Of a DNA stretch of 22,565 nucleotides, positions 7,014 to 15,407 are shown one piece after another (position 1 is the first letter of the stretch; every line of letters starts with the position of its first letter). The notes beneath the pieces are model-generated. The model saw only the letters and a program-made list of their open reading frames with translations. It made no database searches and was not told where the DNA came from. The translations under genes were made by a program, and so were the position numbers. The DNA is from Acidimicrobiia bacterium (GTDB lineage: Bacteria > Actinomycetota > Acidimicrobiia > Acidimicrobiales > Iamiaceae). The stretch is taken from contig JAFBAD010000006.1 in NCBI GenBank assembly GCA_019247975.1, positions 1 to 22,565 on the forward strand. The letters are read 5' to 3'.

Positions 7014-9539
7014 ATGCGCGCGCTCCGTAGCTTCACGGTCCGGCCTTCACTACCCACTGAGCTGGCCGCGCTCGAACACCTGGCGATGAACCTCCGGTGG
7101 TCCTGGGACGAGCAGACCCGTGACCTCTTCCGCTGGGTCGATCCCGACGGATGGGACGCGACCACCCACGACCCGGTGCGGCTCCTCGGCACCGTCTCGC
7201 GCGCGCGCCTGGACGCGCTCACCGCGGACACCGGCTTCGTCCGCTACCTCGGCGAGGTCAACGACGAGCTGAAGCGCTACCTCGACGGCCCGCGCTGGTT
7301 CCAGACCCGCAACGGCGGGCCCTCGCCGCTGCGCACGGTCGCCTACTTCTCCCCCGAGTTCGGCATCGCCGAGGCCCTGCCGCAGTACTCCGGCGGCCTC
7401 GGTGTGCTCGCCGGCGACCACCTCAAGGCCGCGAGCGACCTCGGCGTGCCGCTGGTCGCCATCGGGCTCTTCTACCGGCACGGGTACTTCCGCCAGGCGC
7501 AGAACCCCGACGGGTGGCAGCAGGAGAACTACCCCGACCTCGACCCCCACGCGATGGCCATCCGCCTCTGCGACGGCGTGCGGGTGACCGTCGACCTCGC
7601 CGACGAGCGCCTGCACGCGCAGGTGTGGAAGGCCGACGTCGGCCGCATCCCGCTATACCTCCTCGACGCGGACATCGAGGAGAACCCCGACGACATCCGC
7701 CAGGTCACCGACCGGCTCTACGGGGGCGACACCGAGCACCGGCTGCGCCAGGAGATCCTCCTCGGTGTCGGCGGCGTGCGCGCGCTCGACGCGCTCGGCA
7801 TCGACGCGCAGGTCTTCCACACGAACGAGGGCCACGCCGGCTTCCTCGGTCTCGAGCGGATGCGCCGCTGCATCGTCGACGACGGCCTGACCTTCCCCGA
7901 GGCGGTCGAGGCGGTGCGGGCCGGCTGCATCTTCACCACGCACACGCCGGTGCCCGCCGGCATCGACCGCTTCCCGCGCGAGCTCATGGAGGACTACTTC
8001 CAGGGCTGGGCCAAGGAGTGCGGGGTGACGCTCGACGAGCTCATGGCGCTCGGCCACCGCCCGTACGAGGACCCGGCCGAGCGGTTCAACATGGCGGTGA
8101 TGGGCCTGCGCCTGGCCGGACGGTCCAACGGCGTGTCGAAGCTGCACGGCGAGGTGTCTCGCGACATGTTCGCCGACCTGTGGCCCGGCGTGCCGCCCGA
8201 CGAGGTGCCGATCACGTCGATCACCAACGGCGTGCACGCGGGCACGTGGGTGTCACCCGAGATGAGCGACCTGCTCGAGCGCCGGGTGCTCCCCGAGTGG
8301 GCCGAAGCCGGGGCCGATCGGTGGGCGCTCATCGAGGACGCGGCCGACGACGAGATCTGGCGAGTGCGCGAGCAGGGCCGCGAGCGGCTCGTGCAGTTCG
8401 TGCGCAGCCGCCTGCGCGAGTCCGCGCTGGCGCGTGGTGTGTCGGTGTCCGACGTCGCGTGGTGCGACGAGGTGCTCGACCCCGAGGCGCTGACGATCTG
8501 CTTCGCGCGGCGCTTCGCCACCTACAAGCGGGCCAACCTGATGCTGTCCCAGCCCGAGCGGCTCCTCGCGCTGCTGCGCTCGACGCAGCAGCCGGTGCAG
8601 TTCGTGTTCGCCGGCAAGGCCCACCCGGCCGACGACGCCGGCAAGGAGATGATCCGCCAGATCGTCGCGTTCTCCGCCGAAGCCGGCGTGCGCCACCGCT
8701 TCGTGTTCCTCGAGGACTACGACATCGCGGTCGCCCGCACGCTGTACCACGGCGCCGACGTCTGGCTGAACAACCCGCGGCGGCCGCTCGAGGCGTGCGG
8801 CACGAGCGGCATGAAGGCCGCGCTCAACGGCGTGCTCAACTGCTCGATCCTCGACGGCTGGTGGGACGAGCTGTTCGACGGCGAGAACGGGTGGGCGATC
8901 AGCTCGGCCGAGAGCATCGAGGACGAGGACAAGCGCGACGAGATCGAGGCGAACTCGCTCTTCGAGCTGCTCGAGCACCAGATCGTCCCGCTGTTCTACG
9001 ACCGCTACGGCGGCCCGGTGCCGCGCCGCTGGGTCGGCCGCATCAAGCACAACCTGAAGACGATCGGCCCGGCGGTGCTCGCGACTCGCATGGTGCGCGA
9101 CTACGTCGAGGAGCTGTACGAACCGGCCGCCGCCGCGGCCGAGAAGGTCAGCTCGTCGGGTCTCGCCTCGGCGCGTGAGCTGGCCGCGTGGAAGGCCCGC
9201 GTGCTCTCGGCGTGGAGCGACGTGAAGGTCGAGGGCGTCGAGACGCCCGACGGAGCCGTCGACCTCGGCGGGGAGCTGCCGGTGACGGCGGTGGTGAGCC
9301 TCGGTTCCCTGGGCCCCGACGACGTCGAGGTGCAGCTGCTGCACGGTCCCGTCGGTCAGAACGACGAGATCGCGCCGGCCTCGGTGGAGGCCATGCAGCC
9401 CGATCCGGGCGACGCCTCACGCTGGACCGCGTCGTTCACCTGCGACCGCACCGGCCGCTACGGCTACACGGTGCGCATCGTCCCCAGCCACGCCGACCTC
9501 ACCAACCCGATCGACCTGGGCCGCATCGCCTGGGCGTAG
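7014..9539 (+). CDS. glgP: Alpha-glucan (glycogen) phosphorylase, actinobacterial type
   Basis: An 841-residue GT35 enzyme that phosphorolyses alpha-1,4-glucans to glucose-1-phosphate, using pyridoxal phosphate. The order is an N-terminal DUF3417 domain (about 1-110, NLRWSWDEQTRDLF), a phosphorylase core with YFSPEFGIAEALPQYSGGLG, then FARRFATYKRANL, and a PLP-lysine region EACGTSGMKAALNG with Lys601. A C-terminal beta domain of about 110 residues (DVEVQLLHGPVG ... TGRYGYTVRI) is usual in this subfamily. I prefer ATG 7014 over ATG 6996 because related proteins begin MRALRxFTVRP and a TACCGT -10 box sits 7 bases upstream. It diverges from malQ with a 53-base gap. Structured palindromes follow the stop. 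Confidence 0.94.
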   Translation: MRALRSFTVRPSLPTELAALEHLAMNLRWSWDEQTRDLFRWVDPDGWDATTHDPVRLLGTVSRARLDALTADTGFVRYLGEVNDELKRYLDGPRWFQTRNGGPSPLRTVAYFSPEFGIAEALPQYSGGLGVLAGDHLKAASDLGVPLVAIGLFYRHGYFRQAQNPDGWQQENYPDLDPHAMAIRLCDGVRVTVDLADERLHAQVWKADVGRIPLYLLDADIEENPDDIRQVTDRLYGGDTEHRLRQEILLGVGGVRALDALGIDAQVFHTNEGHAGFLGLERMRRCIVDDGLTFPEAVEAVRAGCIFTTHTPVPAGIDRFPRELMEDYFQGWAKECGVTLDELMALGHRPYEDPAERFNMAVMGLRLAGRSNGVSKLHGEVSRDMFADLWPGVPPDEVPITSITNGVHAGTWVSPEMSDLLERRVLPEWAEAGADRWALIEDAADDEIWRVREQGRERLVQFVRSRLRESALARGVSVSDVAWCDEVLDPEALTICFARRFATYKRANLMLSQPERLLALLRSTQQPVQFVFAGKAHPADDAGKEMIRQIVAFSAEAGVRHRFVFLEDYDIAVARTLYHGADVWLNNPRRPLEACGTSGMKAALNGVLNCSILDGWWDELFDGENGWAISSAESIEDEDKRDEIEANSLFELLEHQIVPLFYDRYGGPVPRRWVGRIKHNLKTIGPAVLATRMVRDYVEELYEPAAAAAEKVSSSGLASARELAAWKARVLSAWSDVKVEGVETPDGAVDLGGELPVTAVVSLGSLGPDDVEVQLLHGPVGQNDEIAPASVEAMQPDPGDASRWTASFTCDRTGRYGYTVRIVPSHADLTNPIDLGRIAWA

Positions 9540-9558
9540 CCCCGTCCGGGGCCGTCCG

Positions 9559-9605
9559 TTCTGTGTACCGATCCCGCCCACCACGGGCCTGATCCGTACA
9601 CAGAA
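9559..9605 (+). terminator. Long imperfect hairpin after glgP
   Basis: TTCTGTGTACCGATC (9559-9573) pairs with GATCCGTACACAGAA (9591-9605), 14 of 15 positions matching. An inner CCCG/CGGG pair sits inside the loop. It begins 19 bases after the glgP stop. It could be a glgP terminator, but the relatively A/T-rich arms are unusual for this genome and look more like a dispersed palindromic repeat. No second copy is seen in this window. Confidence 0.55.
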
Positions 9606-9627
9606 GCCCTCGGGCTTCGCCAGCGAA
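9603..9627 (+). repeat. Two further palindromes overlapping the hairpin
   Basis: GAAGCCC-TC-GGGCTTC (9603-9618) shares 3 bases with the previous stem. TTCGC-CA-GCGAA (9616-9627) shares 3 bases with this one. The three stems therefore form a chain in which neighbouring hairpins compete. No U-tract follows. The remaining bases to 9735 show no gene or clear promoter. Confidence 0.5.
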
Positions 9628-9735
9628 TGAGCAAGTCCTACTCACGCCCTGAGGGCCGGCCTGACGTTGGATGCGGCCATGGACGCATCCCGCAGTGCCT
9701 CACCTCATCCGGCCCCTCCGGCGCGGCCGCACATC

Positions 9736-11184
9736 ATGGCCCCGCTCCCGCGCACGCCACGTCGGCCGCGACCGCAGCGGCTCGCGGCAGCGACGGTGGT
9801 GGCCGTGTTGGCGTTCGTCTCGCTGGGCGGTGCGGTCGCCGCAGGAGCGGCTGACTCCCCGAGCGGCCCCAAGACGCTGACCGGCACCTTCGCCGATGGC
9901 GCCGATTGGCGCATCGAGGTGCCCGCCCACTGGAACGGCACGGTCGCGCTCTACCAGCACGGCCTCGTGCCCCCGGGCGAGCCCAACCCGGCGACCGACA
10001 GCAGCGATCCGCTGAGCGCCGACCACCTGCTCGGCCACGGCGTGGCGATCGCCGGCTCCTCGTTCGCGACCACCGGATGGGCGGTCGAGGACGGGTTGCG
10101 GGATCAGCTGCACGTCCTCGACGTGTTCGAGCAGCGGGTCGGTCACCCCGCCCGCACGGTCACCTGGGGTGACTCGATGGGCGGGCTGATGGCCGTCACG
10201 CTCGCCGAGCGCCACCCCGACCGCATCGACGGCGCGCTCTCGATGTGCGGGCTCGACGCCGGCGGTGTCGCGCTGTGGAACTCGTACCTCGACGTGCTGT
10301 TCACGCTCCGCACCCTCGTGGCCCCCGACGCGCACGTCGAGCTCGTGGACCTCCACGACCCGTTCGGTTCGCTCGACCGGCTCCAGCACGCGATGGATGC
10401 CGCGCAGAAGACGCCGAAGGGCCGGGCCCGGCTCGCCCTCGCCGCCGCGGTCGGCGACATCCCCGGATGGGTCGACGCCGACGCGCCCGAACCGGCCGCC
10501 GAGGACGTCGCGACCCAGCAGCGCAACCAGTTCCGCACCATGCACGACACCACCGCGGTGCTCGGTCTGCTCGAGCGGGCCGAGTTCGAGGCACGGGCCG
10601 GCGGCAACCCGGGGTTCAACACGGGCGTCGACTACGCAGACCTGCTGCACCGCTCGACCGACCGCCACGAGGTGGAACGGCTGTACGCGCAGGCCGGTGG
10701 CCACCTCGGAGCCGACCTGCAGGCCCTGGCCGACGCGCCCCGCATCCCGGCCGATCCGGGTGCGGTGCACTACCTCGAGCGCTTCGCCTCCTTCACCGGC
10801 GACCTGCGCCGGCCGGTGCTCACCCTGCACGACGAGGCCGACCCGCTGGCCCCGGTCGAGAACGACCAGGCCTACCTCGCGACCGCCAGGGCGGCCGGGA
10901 GGGGCGCGCTGCTGCGCCGGACCTTCGTCCACCGGGCCGGCCACTGCACCTTCACCCCGGCGGAGAAGGTGACCGCGCTCCAGACCCTGCTCCGACGGAT
11001 CGACCGCGGTCGCTGGGACGACTCGACCGACGCGGCCGTGCTCGAAGCCCGAGCCCGGGCGCTCGGACCCGATCTGAACGTGGCGCTGGGCGACGGCGGC
11101 CAGGTCTTCCCGGTCGACCCCGCCTTCTCCGCCTTCACCCCTGGCCCGTACCTGCGGCCCCACGACCTGGCCGGTGCCCGATGA
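9736..11184 (+). CDS. Secreted alpha/beta hydrolase
   Basis: A protein of 482 residues with the alpha/beta-hydrolase triad visible: Ser147 in GDSMGG, Asp369 in HDEADPLAP and His403 in HRAGHCTF. The N-terminus from ATG 9736 is a clean signal peptide: a basic n-region rich in Arg and Pro, a hydrophobic stretch LAAATVVAVLAFVSLGG, then AVAAGAA as a likely cleavage site. An in-frame ATG at 9679 would add 19 residues. Neither has a Shine-Dalgarno sequence, so the start is uncertain. The large insert between Ser and Asp (about 220 residues) is a cap domain. The substrate is unknown, and an exported esterase, lipase or peptidase is possible. Its stop overlaps the next gene at ATGA, implying translational coupling with the SnoaL-like protein. 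Confidence 0.85.
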   Translation: MAPLPRTPRRPRPQRLAAATVVAVLAFVSLGGAVAAGAADSPSGPKTLTGTFADGADWRIEVPAHWNGTVALYQHGLVPPGEPNPATDSSDPLSADHLLGHGVAIAGSSFATTGWAVEDGLRDQLHVLDVFEQRVGHPARTVTWGDSMGGLMAVTLAERHPDRIDGALSMCGLDAGGVALWNSYLDVLFTLRTLVAPDAHVELVDLHDPFGSLDRLQHAMDAAQKTPKGRARLALAAAVGDIPGWVDADAPEPAAEDVATQQRNQFRTMHDTTAVLGLLERAEFEARAGGNPGFNTGVDYADLLHRSTDRHEVERLYAQAGGHLGADLQALADAPRIPADPGAVHYLERFASFTGDLRRPVLTLHDEADPLAPVENDQAYLATARAAGRGALLRRTFVHRAGHCTFTPAEKVTALQTLLRRIDRGRWDDSTDAAVLEARARALGPDLNVALGDGGQVFPVDPAFSAFTPGPYLRPHDLAGAR

Positions 11185-11618
11185 GCACGATCCTCGAACG
11201 GGTGATGCCGCTCTGGTCCGGTCCGCTGCCCGAAGGTGACGACGCGCTCGCGCAGTTCCGCGCGGTGTACGCCGATCCGGTCGAGGTCAACGGCACCCCC
11301 ACCGACCTGCGCGACCTCGTCGACCGGGCCCGCATGCTGCAGCGGGCGTTCGGCCGCCTGCAGCACGAGGTCCTGCAGGTCGTCGAGGCGGGCGACCACC
11401 TGGCGGTCGCGTTCCGCCTGCGGGGCCACCACCTCGGCCCCCTCGAGACGCCGCTCGGTCCGGTACCACCGACCGGCCGGCGCCTCGAGGTGCAGGGCAT
11501 GGACATCTTCGAGCTGTGCCTCGGGCGCATCCACGCCCTGTGGGCGGTCGCCGATCAGCTCGACCTGCTGCTCCAGGCCGAGGCCGTCGCGCTCCGGGTG
11601 CCTACGGCTCCGGTCTGA
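11181..11618 (+). CDS. SnoaL-like / NTF2-fold protein
   Basis: A 145-residue protein whose ATG overlaps the hydrolase stop (ATGA). The pattern of an N-terminal helix with FRAVYADPVEVNGTPTDL, a middle HEVLQVVEAGDHLAVAFRLRGHH strand region and a closing GMDIFELCLGRIHALWAV strand is that of SnoaL-type polyketide cyclases and ester cyclases of the NTF2 fold. These act on small hydrophobic substrates, and many members are catalytically uncharacterised. It is probably made together with the exported hydrolase. It has no signal peptide, so the two would act in different compartments. Its last 17 bases overlap the convergent regulator gene. Confidence 0.75.
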   Translation: MSTILERVMPLWSGPLPEGDDALAQFRAVYADPVEVNGTPTDLRDLVDRARMLQRAFGRLQHEVLQVVEAGDHLAVAFRLRGHHLGPLETPLGPVPPTGRRLEVQGMDIFELCLGRIHALWAVADQLDLLLQAEAVALRVPTAPV

Positions 11619-14256
11619 GGCCCTGCAGCGCGTCGGCCAGCTCGGCCCGGCTCGTCACGCCGAGCTTGGCGTAGGCCTTCTGGAGGTGGTTGTCGACGGT
11701 CCGCGCCGAGAGGAAGAGGCGCTCGGCGATCTCGCGACTGGTCAGACGGTCGGCCGCGAGGAGCGCGATCTCCTTCTCCCGGTTGGTGAGCGGCACGATC
11801 GTGTCGGCGGTGACCAGGCCCGGCGTGCGGGCGCCCTCGCAGCGGGCGGCGAGGGCGGCGGCCCGGGCCCGGTGGGCGGCCGCCTCCCGCTGGCGGCCGG
11901 TGCGCTGCTCCGCGTGCGCGGCGGCGGTCGCGGCTTCGGCCGCGAGGAGCACGGCGCCGAGCTCCTCGAACCGCGCGCTCGCATCGGCCAGACCGGCCGG
12001 GTCCTGGAGCGCAGCCGCCCGGGCGTGGATGGCGGTCGCCAGCACCAGGCGGCCCTCGCCCGTGCGGGCCAGCTCCTCGAGCCGGTCGGCTACGGCCTCT
12101 GGATCACCGAGCCGGGCGACGTCGTGGAGCAGCCACGCCTCGGACGAGAGGTGACCCCGCTCCGCCGCATCGGCCGCCTCGTCGAGCAGGAGCTCCCGGG
12201 CCCGCTGCGGTTGATCGGCGGCGATCGCCCACGCCGGTCCGAACGCCTGCTCGTTGGGCACGAACGCGAACGGCGGCAGCGCATCCATGTCGGCGGCCGC
12301 CGCGGCCGCGCCGCGCGCGTCACCCCTCCACGCACGCGCGGTGGCGAGCAGGGCGAGGATCAATCGCCGCGGTCCGCCGAGACCGGCTTCGTGCGAGGCC
12401 GCAATGGCCTCCGCGCACCAGCGCTCGGCGGTGTCGATCCGGCCGACCCGCAGCTCGGCTCGCCCGAGCAGGAACACCAGCCACATGCGCCCGTCGGGCG
12501 GGCCGCCGGCTCCGACCGCGGCACGCGCCGCGGCCGCGAGCTCGATCGCGTCGCCGAGCCGGCCGGCCTCGGTGAGCGCGATGACCTGGTAGAGGATGTG
12601 GACGCCCGGCGGTGAGATCGCGACCTGGTCGCCCAGCGCGATCCGGTCGGCGAAGGCCTGCTCGGCCGCCTCGAGCCCGGTCTCGCACCGCCCGGTGTAG
12701 ACGAGCGACGGCACCTCGGTGACGGCTGCGAGGCACATCGTGCGCGGGTGCGTGCGCGGCACGTCATGCAACACCGCGAGCGCGTCACGCGGCCGGCCGG
12801 AGTGGAGCTGCACGAGCGCCTCGTCGGTGCGCAGCTCGTCACGGCTGCGCTCGTCGACGTCCTCGGCCAGCGCGGCCCGCACGACGGTGAGCGCATCGTC
12901 CGGCCGCTGCAACCCCCACACGAGGTTGCGGACCCGCATCGCGACCAGGTGCACCCACACCCGTCCCTCGCTCGCCGGGGTGGCGACGGTGCCGCGCAGC
13001 ACCTCGTCCGCCTCGGTGAACCGGCCGACCTCGTGCAGCGCCTCCGCAAGCAGGAGCGACGCCTCGGGCGACGGACCCTCGAGCAGCGCGGCGCGGGTCA
13101 GCCGCTCGACCTCGGCGAAGTCGTCGCCGTAGCGAGCCAGGCGGGCCGCGGTGAGGAGCAGCGCGGGATCCGCGCTGCCGGTGGCATCGAGCCGGGAGGT
13201 CGCCACCCGCAGCGGGTCCTGGCGCCGGCGGGCGCCGTGGCCCTCGATCTGCATCGCGTGGTCGAGGAGCAGGCGCCGCCGCGTGAGCGGGGGGAGCGAC
13301 TCCCGCAGCACCTCGCCGTAGAGCGGGTGCACGCTCGACACCTGCTGGCGGCGGCGGTCGACGCGCAGCGTCAGGAGACCTGCCTGGTCGAGCTCGTCGA
13401 GCACCGACGGTCCGACGAGCGCCTCGAGGTCGGCGAGCCCGATCGGCTCGACGAGGGCGATCAGCTCGAGCGCTCGGCGGGCCTCATCCGACCGGGCGAC
13501 GAGCCGCGCGTCGACCACCTCGTGGAGCCGGCCGGTCGTGGGCAGGGCGCCGGTGAGCGTCCAGCCACCGTGGTGCTCGGCCAGCTGCCCGGCCGCCTGC
13601 GCGCCGAGGATCACCTCACGCACGACGAGCGGGTTCCCCTCGGACACGTCCCAGATCGCCGAGAACGTCGTCGTGGTCACCGGGCCGCCCAGCGCCTGGT
13701 GGAGCAGCGTGTCGACGTCCTCGCGCGACAGGTTGCCGAGCTCGATGCGGAGCAGGTGCTCGCGCCGGCCGAGCGCGTCGAGCGCGGCCTCGAAGCCCGC
13801 ATCGGAGCGGACGGTGCCGAGCAGGAAGATCTGTCCGGCGTCGAGGAGCTGGCCGAGCAGCGTCGTCGACGTCACGTCGAGCAGCGGCAGGTCGTCGACG
13901 AAGATCGCGAGTCCTGCGCCGCCGTCGTTCGTGAACGCCTCGGAGACGCGCGCGAAGAGACCGATCGGGTCCGCGCTGTCGCCACCGAGATCGGCGGGGA
14001 GCAGGTGGGCGAGCGCGCCGAGCGGCGTCGACGCAGCAGCCGCGCTGGCAGCGGCCCGTCCGGTGCCCCATCCGTCACCCGCCGCGATGCGCAGCGCCTC
14101 GTCCGCCAGGCGGGTCTTGCCGACACCCGGCGGTCCGACGATGACGGCGCCCCGGTGGTCGCCTGCGGCGCGCGCCTCGGCGATGACCGCGAGCTGATCG
14201 TGGCGACCCACCAGCGGCCAGCTCCGCCCGTCGACGGCCAGGCCCTCCCCCGTCAT
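11602..14256 (-). CDS. LuxR-family transcriptional regulator with AAA/STAND ATPase domain (LAL type)
   Basis: An 884-residue regulator. The layout is a Walker A GPPGVGKT at 41-48 in an N-terminal ATPase, a Walker B LAIFVDD at about 116-122, a long alpha-helical, TPR-like middle (about 380-800), and a C-terminal LuxR helix-turn-helix at about 822-880 (LTNREKEIALLAADRLTSREIAERL, then ARTVDNHLQKAYAKLG). LAL proteins switch on genes when the sensor part binds an inducer; MalT is the best-known relative. The start ATG 14256 lies 7 bases after a TACGGT -10 box, and the upstream open frame is not convincing. It converges on the hydrolase/SnoaL pair and may control it. Control of the maltodextrin genes further left is a looser possibility by analogy with MalT. 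Confidence 0.93.
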   Translation of the reverse strand: MTGEGLAVDGRSWPLVGRHDQLAVIAEARAAGDHRGAVIVGPPGVGKTRLADEALRIAAGDGWGTGRAAASAAAASTPLGALAHLLPADLGGDSADPIGLFARVSEAFTNDGGAGLAIFVDDLPLLDVTSTTLLGQLLDAGQIFLLGTVRSDAGFEAALDALGRREHLLRIELGNLSREDVDTLLHQALGGPVTTTTFSAIWDVSEGNPLVVREVILGAQAAGQLAEHHGGWTLTGALPTTGRLHEVVDARLVARSDEARRALELIALVEPIGLADLEALVGPSVLDELDQAGLLTLRVDRRRQQVSSVHPLYGEVLRESLPPLTRRRLLLDHAMQIEGHGARRRQDPLRVATSRLDATGSADPALLLTAARLARYGDDFAEVERLTRAALLEGPSPEASLLLAEALHEVGRFTEADEVLRGTVATPASEGRVWVHLVAMRVRNLVWGLQRPDDALTVVRAALAEDVDERSRDELRTDEALVQLHSGRPRDALAVLHDVPRTHPRTMCLAAVTEVPSLVYTGRCETGLEAAEQAFADRIALGDQVAISPPGVHILYQVIALTEAGRLGDAIELAAAARAAVGAGGPPDGRMWLVFLLGRAELRVGRIDTAERWCAEAIAASHEAGLGGPRRLILALLATARAWRGDARGAAAAAADMDALPPFAFVPNEQAFGPAWAIAADQPQRARELLLDEAADAAERGHLSSEAWLLHDVARLGDPEAVADRLEELARTGEGRLVLATAIHARAAALQDPAGLADASARFEELGAVLLAAEAATAAAHAEQRTGRQREAAAHRARAAALAARCEGARTPGLVTADTIVPLTNREKEIALLAADRLTSREIAERLFLSARTVDNHLQKAYAKLGVTSRAELADALQGLRPEP

Positions 14257-14263
14257 CGTCGAG

Positions 14264-14269
14264 ACCGTA
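14264..14269 (-). promoter_or_regulatory. -10 box of the LAL regulator (leaderless)
   Basis: Reading leftward, TACGGT is followed by 7 bases and then ATG 14256. This supports the chosen start over the longer open frame up to 14379. No -35 box is evident. Confidence 0.5.
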
Positions 14270-14352
14270 CCGCCGGACGAACGCGACGCTCCTGCCCGCC
14301 GACCCGCTGACGAGGTGACGCGGGGCACACCGGGGCCGGGTGACGAGCCCAC

Positions 14353-14358
14353 TAAGCT
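14353..14358 (+). promoter_or_regulatory. -10 box of the small coiled-coil gene (leaderless)
   Basis: TAAGCT is followed by 8 bases and ATG 14367. It sits in the 110-base divergent gap shared with the LAL regulator. Confidence 0.55.
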
Positions 14359-14366
14359 TGGCGAAC

Positions 14367-14567
14367 ATGCGTTCAGCACCTGGCCCCGGTGACCACGTGA
14401 AGGACCTGCTCGAAACGGATCCGGACTCCTTGTCCACCGACGAGCTGCACGATCGGATCATCGAGCTGCAGCTCTTCCGAGCCCGCATCGAGGCGGCCCG
14501 GGCCCGCACCCAGGCCGAGCTCGAGGAGCGGGCCGAGCGGGACGAGCGCAGGGAGCGGGCGGGATAG
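14367..14567 (+). CDS. Small charged coiled-coil protein, unknown function
   Basis: A 66-residue protein. Residues 11-66 form a likely alpha-helical hairpin or coiled coil, very rich in Glu and Arg (TDELHDRIIELQLFRARIEA, followed by an AELEERAERDERRERAG tail). The layout recalls DUF1192-type small proteins, but I cannot assign it to that family. ATG 14367 is favoured because TAAGCT lies 8 bases upstream. GTG 14397 (56 residues) is possible. The gene is monocistronic, divergent from the LAL regulator and convergent with echA. It is cytoplasmic with no membrane segment. Confidence 0.65.
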   Translation: MRSAPGPGDHVKDLLETDPDSLSTDELHDRIIELQLFRARIEAARARTQAELEERAERDERRERAG

Positions 14568-14583
14568 CCCAGCCGCCTGGCGC

Positions 14584-14600
14584 CGGGCCCTAGCGGCCCG
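14584..14600. terminator. Short hairpin between convergent small gene and echA
   Basis: CGGGCC and GGCCCG flank a 5-base CTAGC loop that contains the echA stop codon. Located between two convergent genes, it could stop transcription in both directions. With only 6 bp and no U-tract it is weak evidence. Confidence 0.3.
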
Positions 14601-15375
14601 AGAACTCGGCCTTGCCGGGGCCGTCGCGCAGGAACGACGCGACCCCGGTGCGGGCGTCGTCGGTCTCGAACACGCGGGCGAACAGCTCCTGTTCGAGGTC
14701 GAGGCCCCCGCCCAGGGTGATGTCGAGGCCGCGATCGATGGCCCGCTTGGCCAGGCCGTGGGCGACCACCGGTCCCCGGGCCAGCTCCGCAGCCTTGGCG
14801 ATCGAGCGCTCGAGCGCCTCCCCCTGCGGGACGACCTCGTCGACCAGACCGATCGAGAGCGCCTCGGCCGCGCCCACTTGGCGGCCGGTGAGGATCATGT
14901 CCTTCGCGCGCGCCGCACCGATCAGCCGGGGCAGGCGCTGCGTGCCGCCACCGCCGGGGATGATGCCGACCAGGATCTCGGGCTGGCCGAACTTCGCCCG
15001 CTCCGACGCGATGCGGAAGTCGCAGGCCAGCGCCAGCTCGCATCCACCGCCGAGCGCGACGCCGCTGACCGCGGCGATGGTCGCTCGCGGGATGTCGGCC
15101 AGCGTGTTCAGCGCCCGGAGGAAGAGGTCACCGATCACCCGGGCCTCGTCGGGACCACCGAACTCGGTGATGTCCGCGCCGGCCGCGAAGACGCGGTCGC
15201 TGCCGGTCACCACGACCGCGCCGGGCGGATCGTCGGTGAGCATGGTCGCCGCACCGTGGAGCTGACGCAGCAGCGCGCTCGACAGCGCGTTGACCTTGGG
15301 GTGGTCGAGGGTCACGACCGCGACGCCGTCGCTGCGGCGCTCGACGGTGACGAGGGTCGAGTCGGTCCCGGGCAC
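14590..15375 (-). CDS. Enoyl-CoA hydratase/isomerase (crotonase family)
   Basis: A 261-residue crotonase, the usual family length. The oxyanion-hole segment FAAGADITEF (63-72) and the GGGCELALACD segment are present. Catalytic Glu113 and Glu133 (GQPEILVGIIPGGGGTQRLPR region) match the two glutamates of true enoyl-CoA hydratases, so 2-enoyl-CoA hydration in fatty-acid or amino-acid breakdown is likely. The start is GTG 15375, 8 bases after TAGGGT. It lies 32 bases downstream of meaB on the same strand, so it may be both in the nifU-meaB-echA transcript and served by its own promoter. The exact acyl-CoA substrate is not visible. Confidence 0.92.
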   Translation of the reverse strand: MPGTDSTLVTVERRSDGVAVVTLDHPKVNALSSALLRQLHGAATMLTDDPPGAVVVTGSDRVFAAGADITEFGGPDEARVIGDLFLRALNTLADIPRATIAAVSGVALGGGCELALACDFRIASERAKFGQPEILVGIIPGGGGTQRLPRLIGAARAKDMILTGRQVGAAEALSIGLVDEVVPQGEALERSIAKAAELARGPVVAHGLAKRAIDRGLDITLGGGLDLEQELFARVFETDDARTGVASFLRDGPGKAEFSGR

Positions 15376-15383
15376 GGCCCGGC

Positions 15384-15389
15384 ACCCTA
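15384..15389 (-). promoter_or_regulatory. -10 box of the enoyl-CoA hydratase gene (leaderless)
   Basis: Reading leftward, TAGGGT is followed by 8 bases and GTG 15375. It lies in the 32-base gap after meaB, suggesting an internal promoter. Confidence 0.45.
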
Positions 15390-15407
15390 TGCGCCGAGAG
15401 CGGCTCG

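Noticed and set aside
9559..9627. Integron attC site
   Set aside because: Although it is palindromic, there is no GTTRRRY core, no integrase and no cassette arrangement.
9627..9854. 75-residue open frame starting MSKSYSRPEG
   Set aside because: It overlaps the signal-peptide region of the hydrolase in another frame and has no conserved text.
12748..14310. 520-residue open frame opposite the LAL regulator
   Set aside because: Composition is Arg/Glu/Ala/Val filler, and the Walker motifs and helix-turn-helix belong to the opposite strand.
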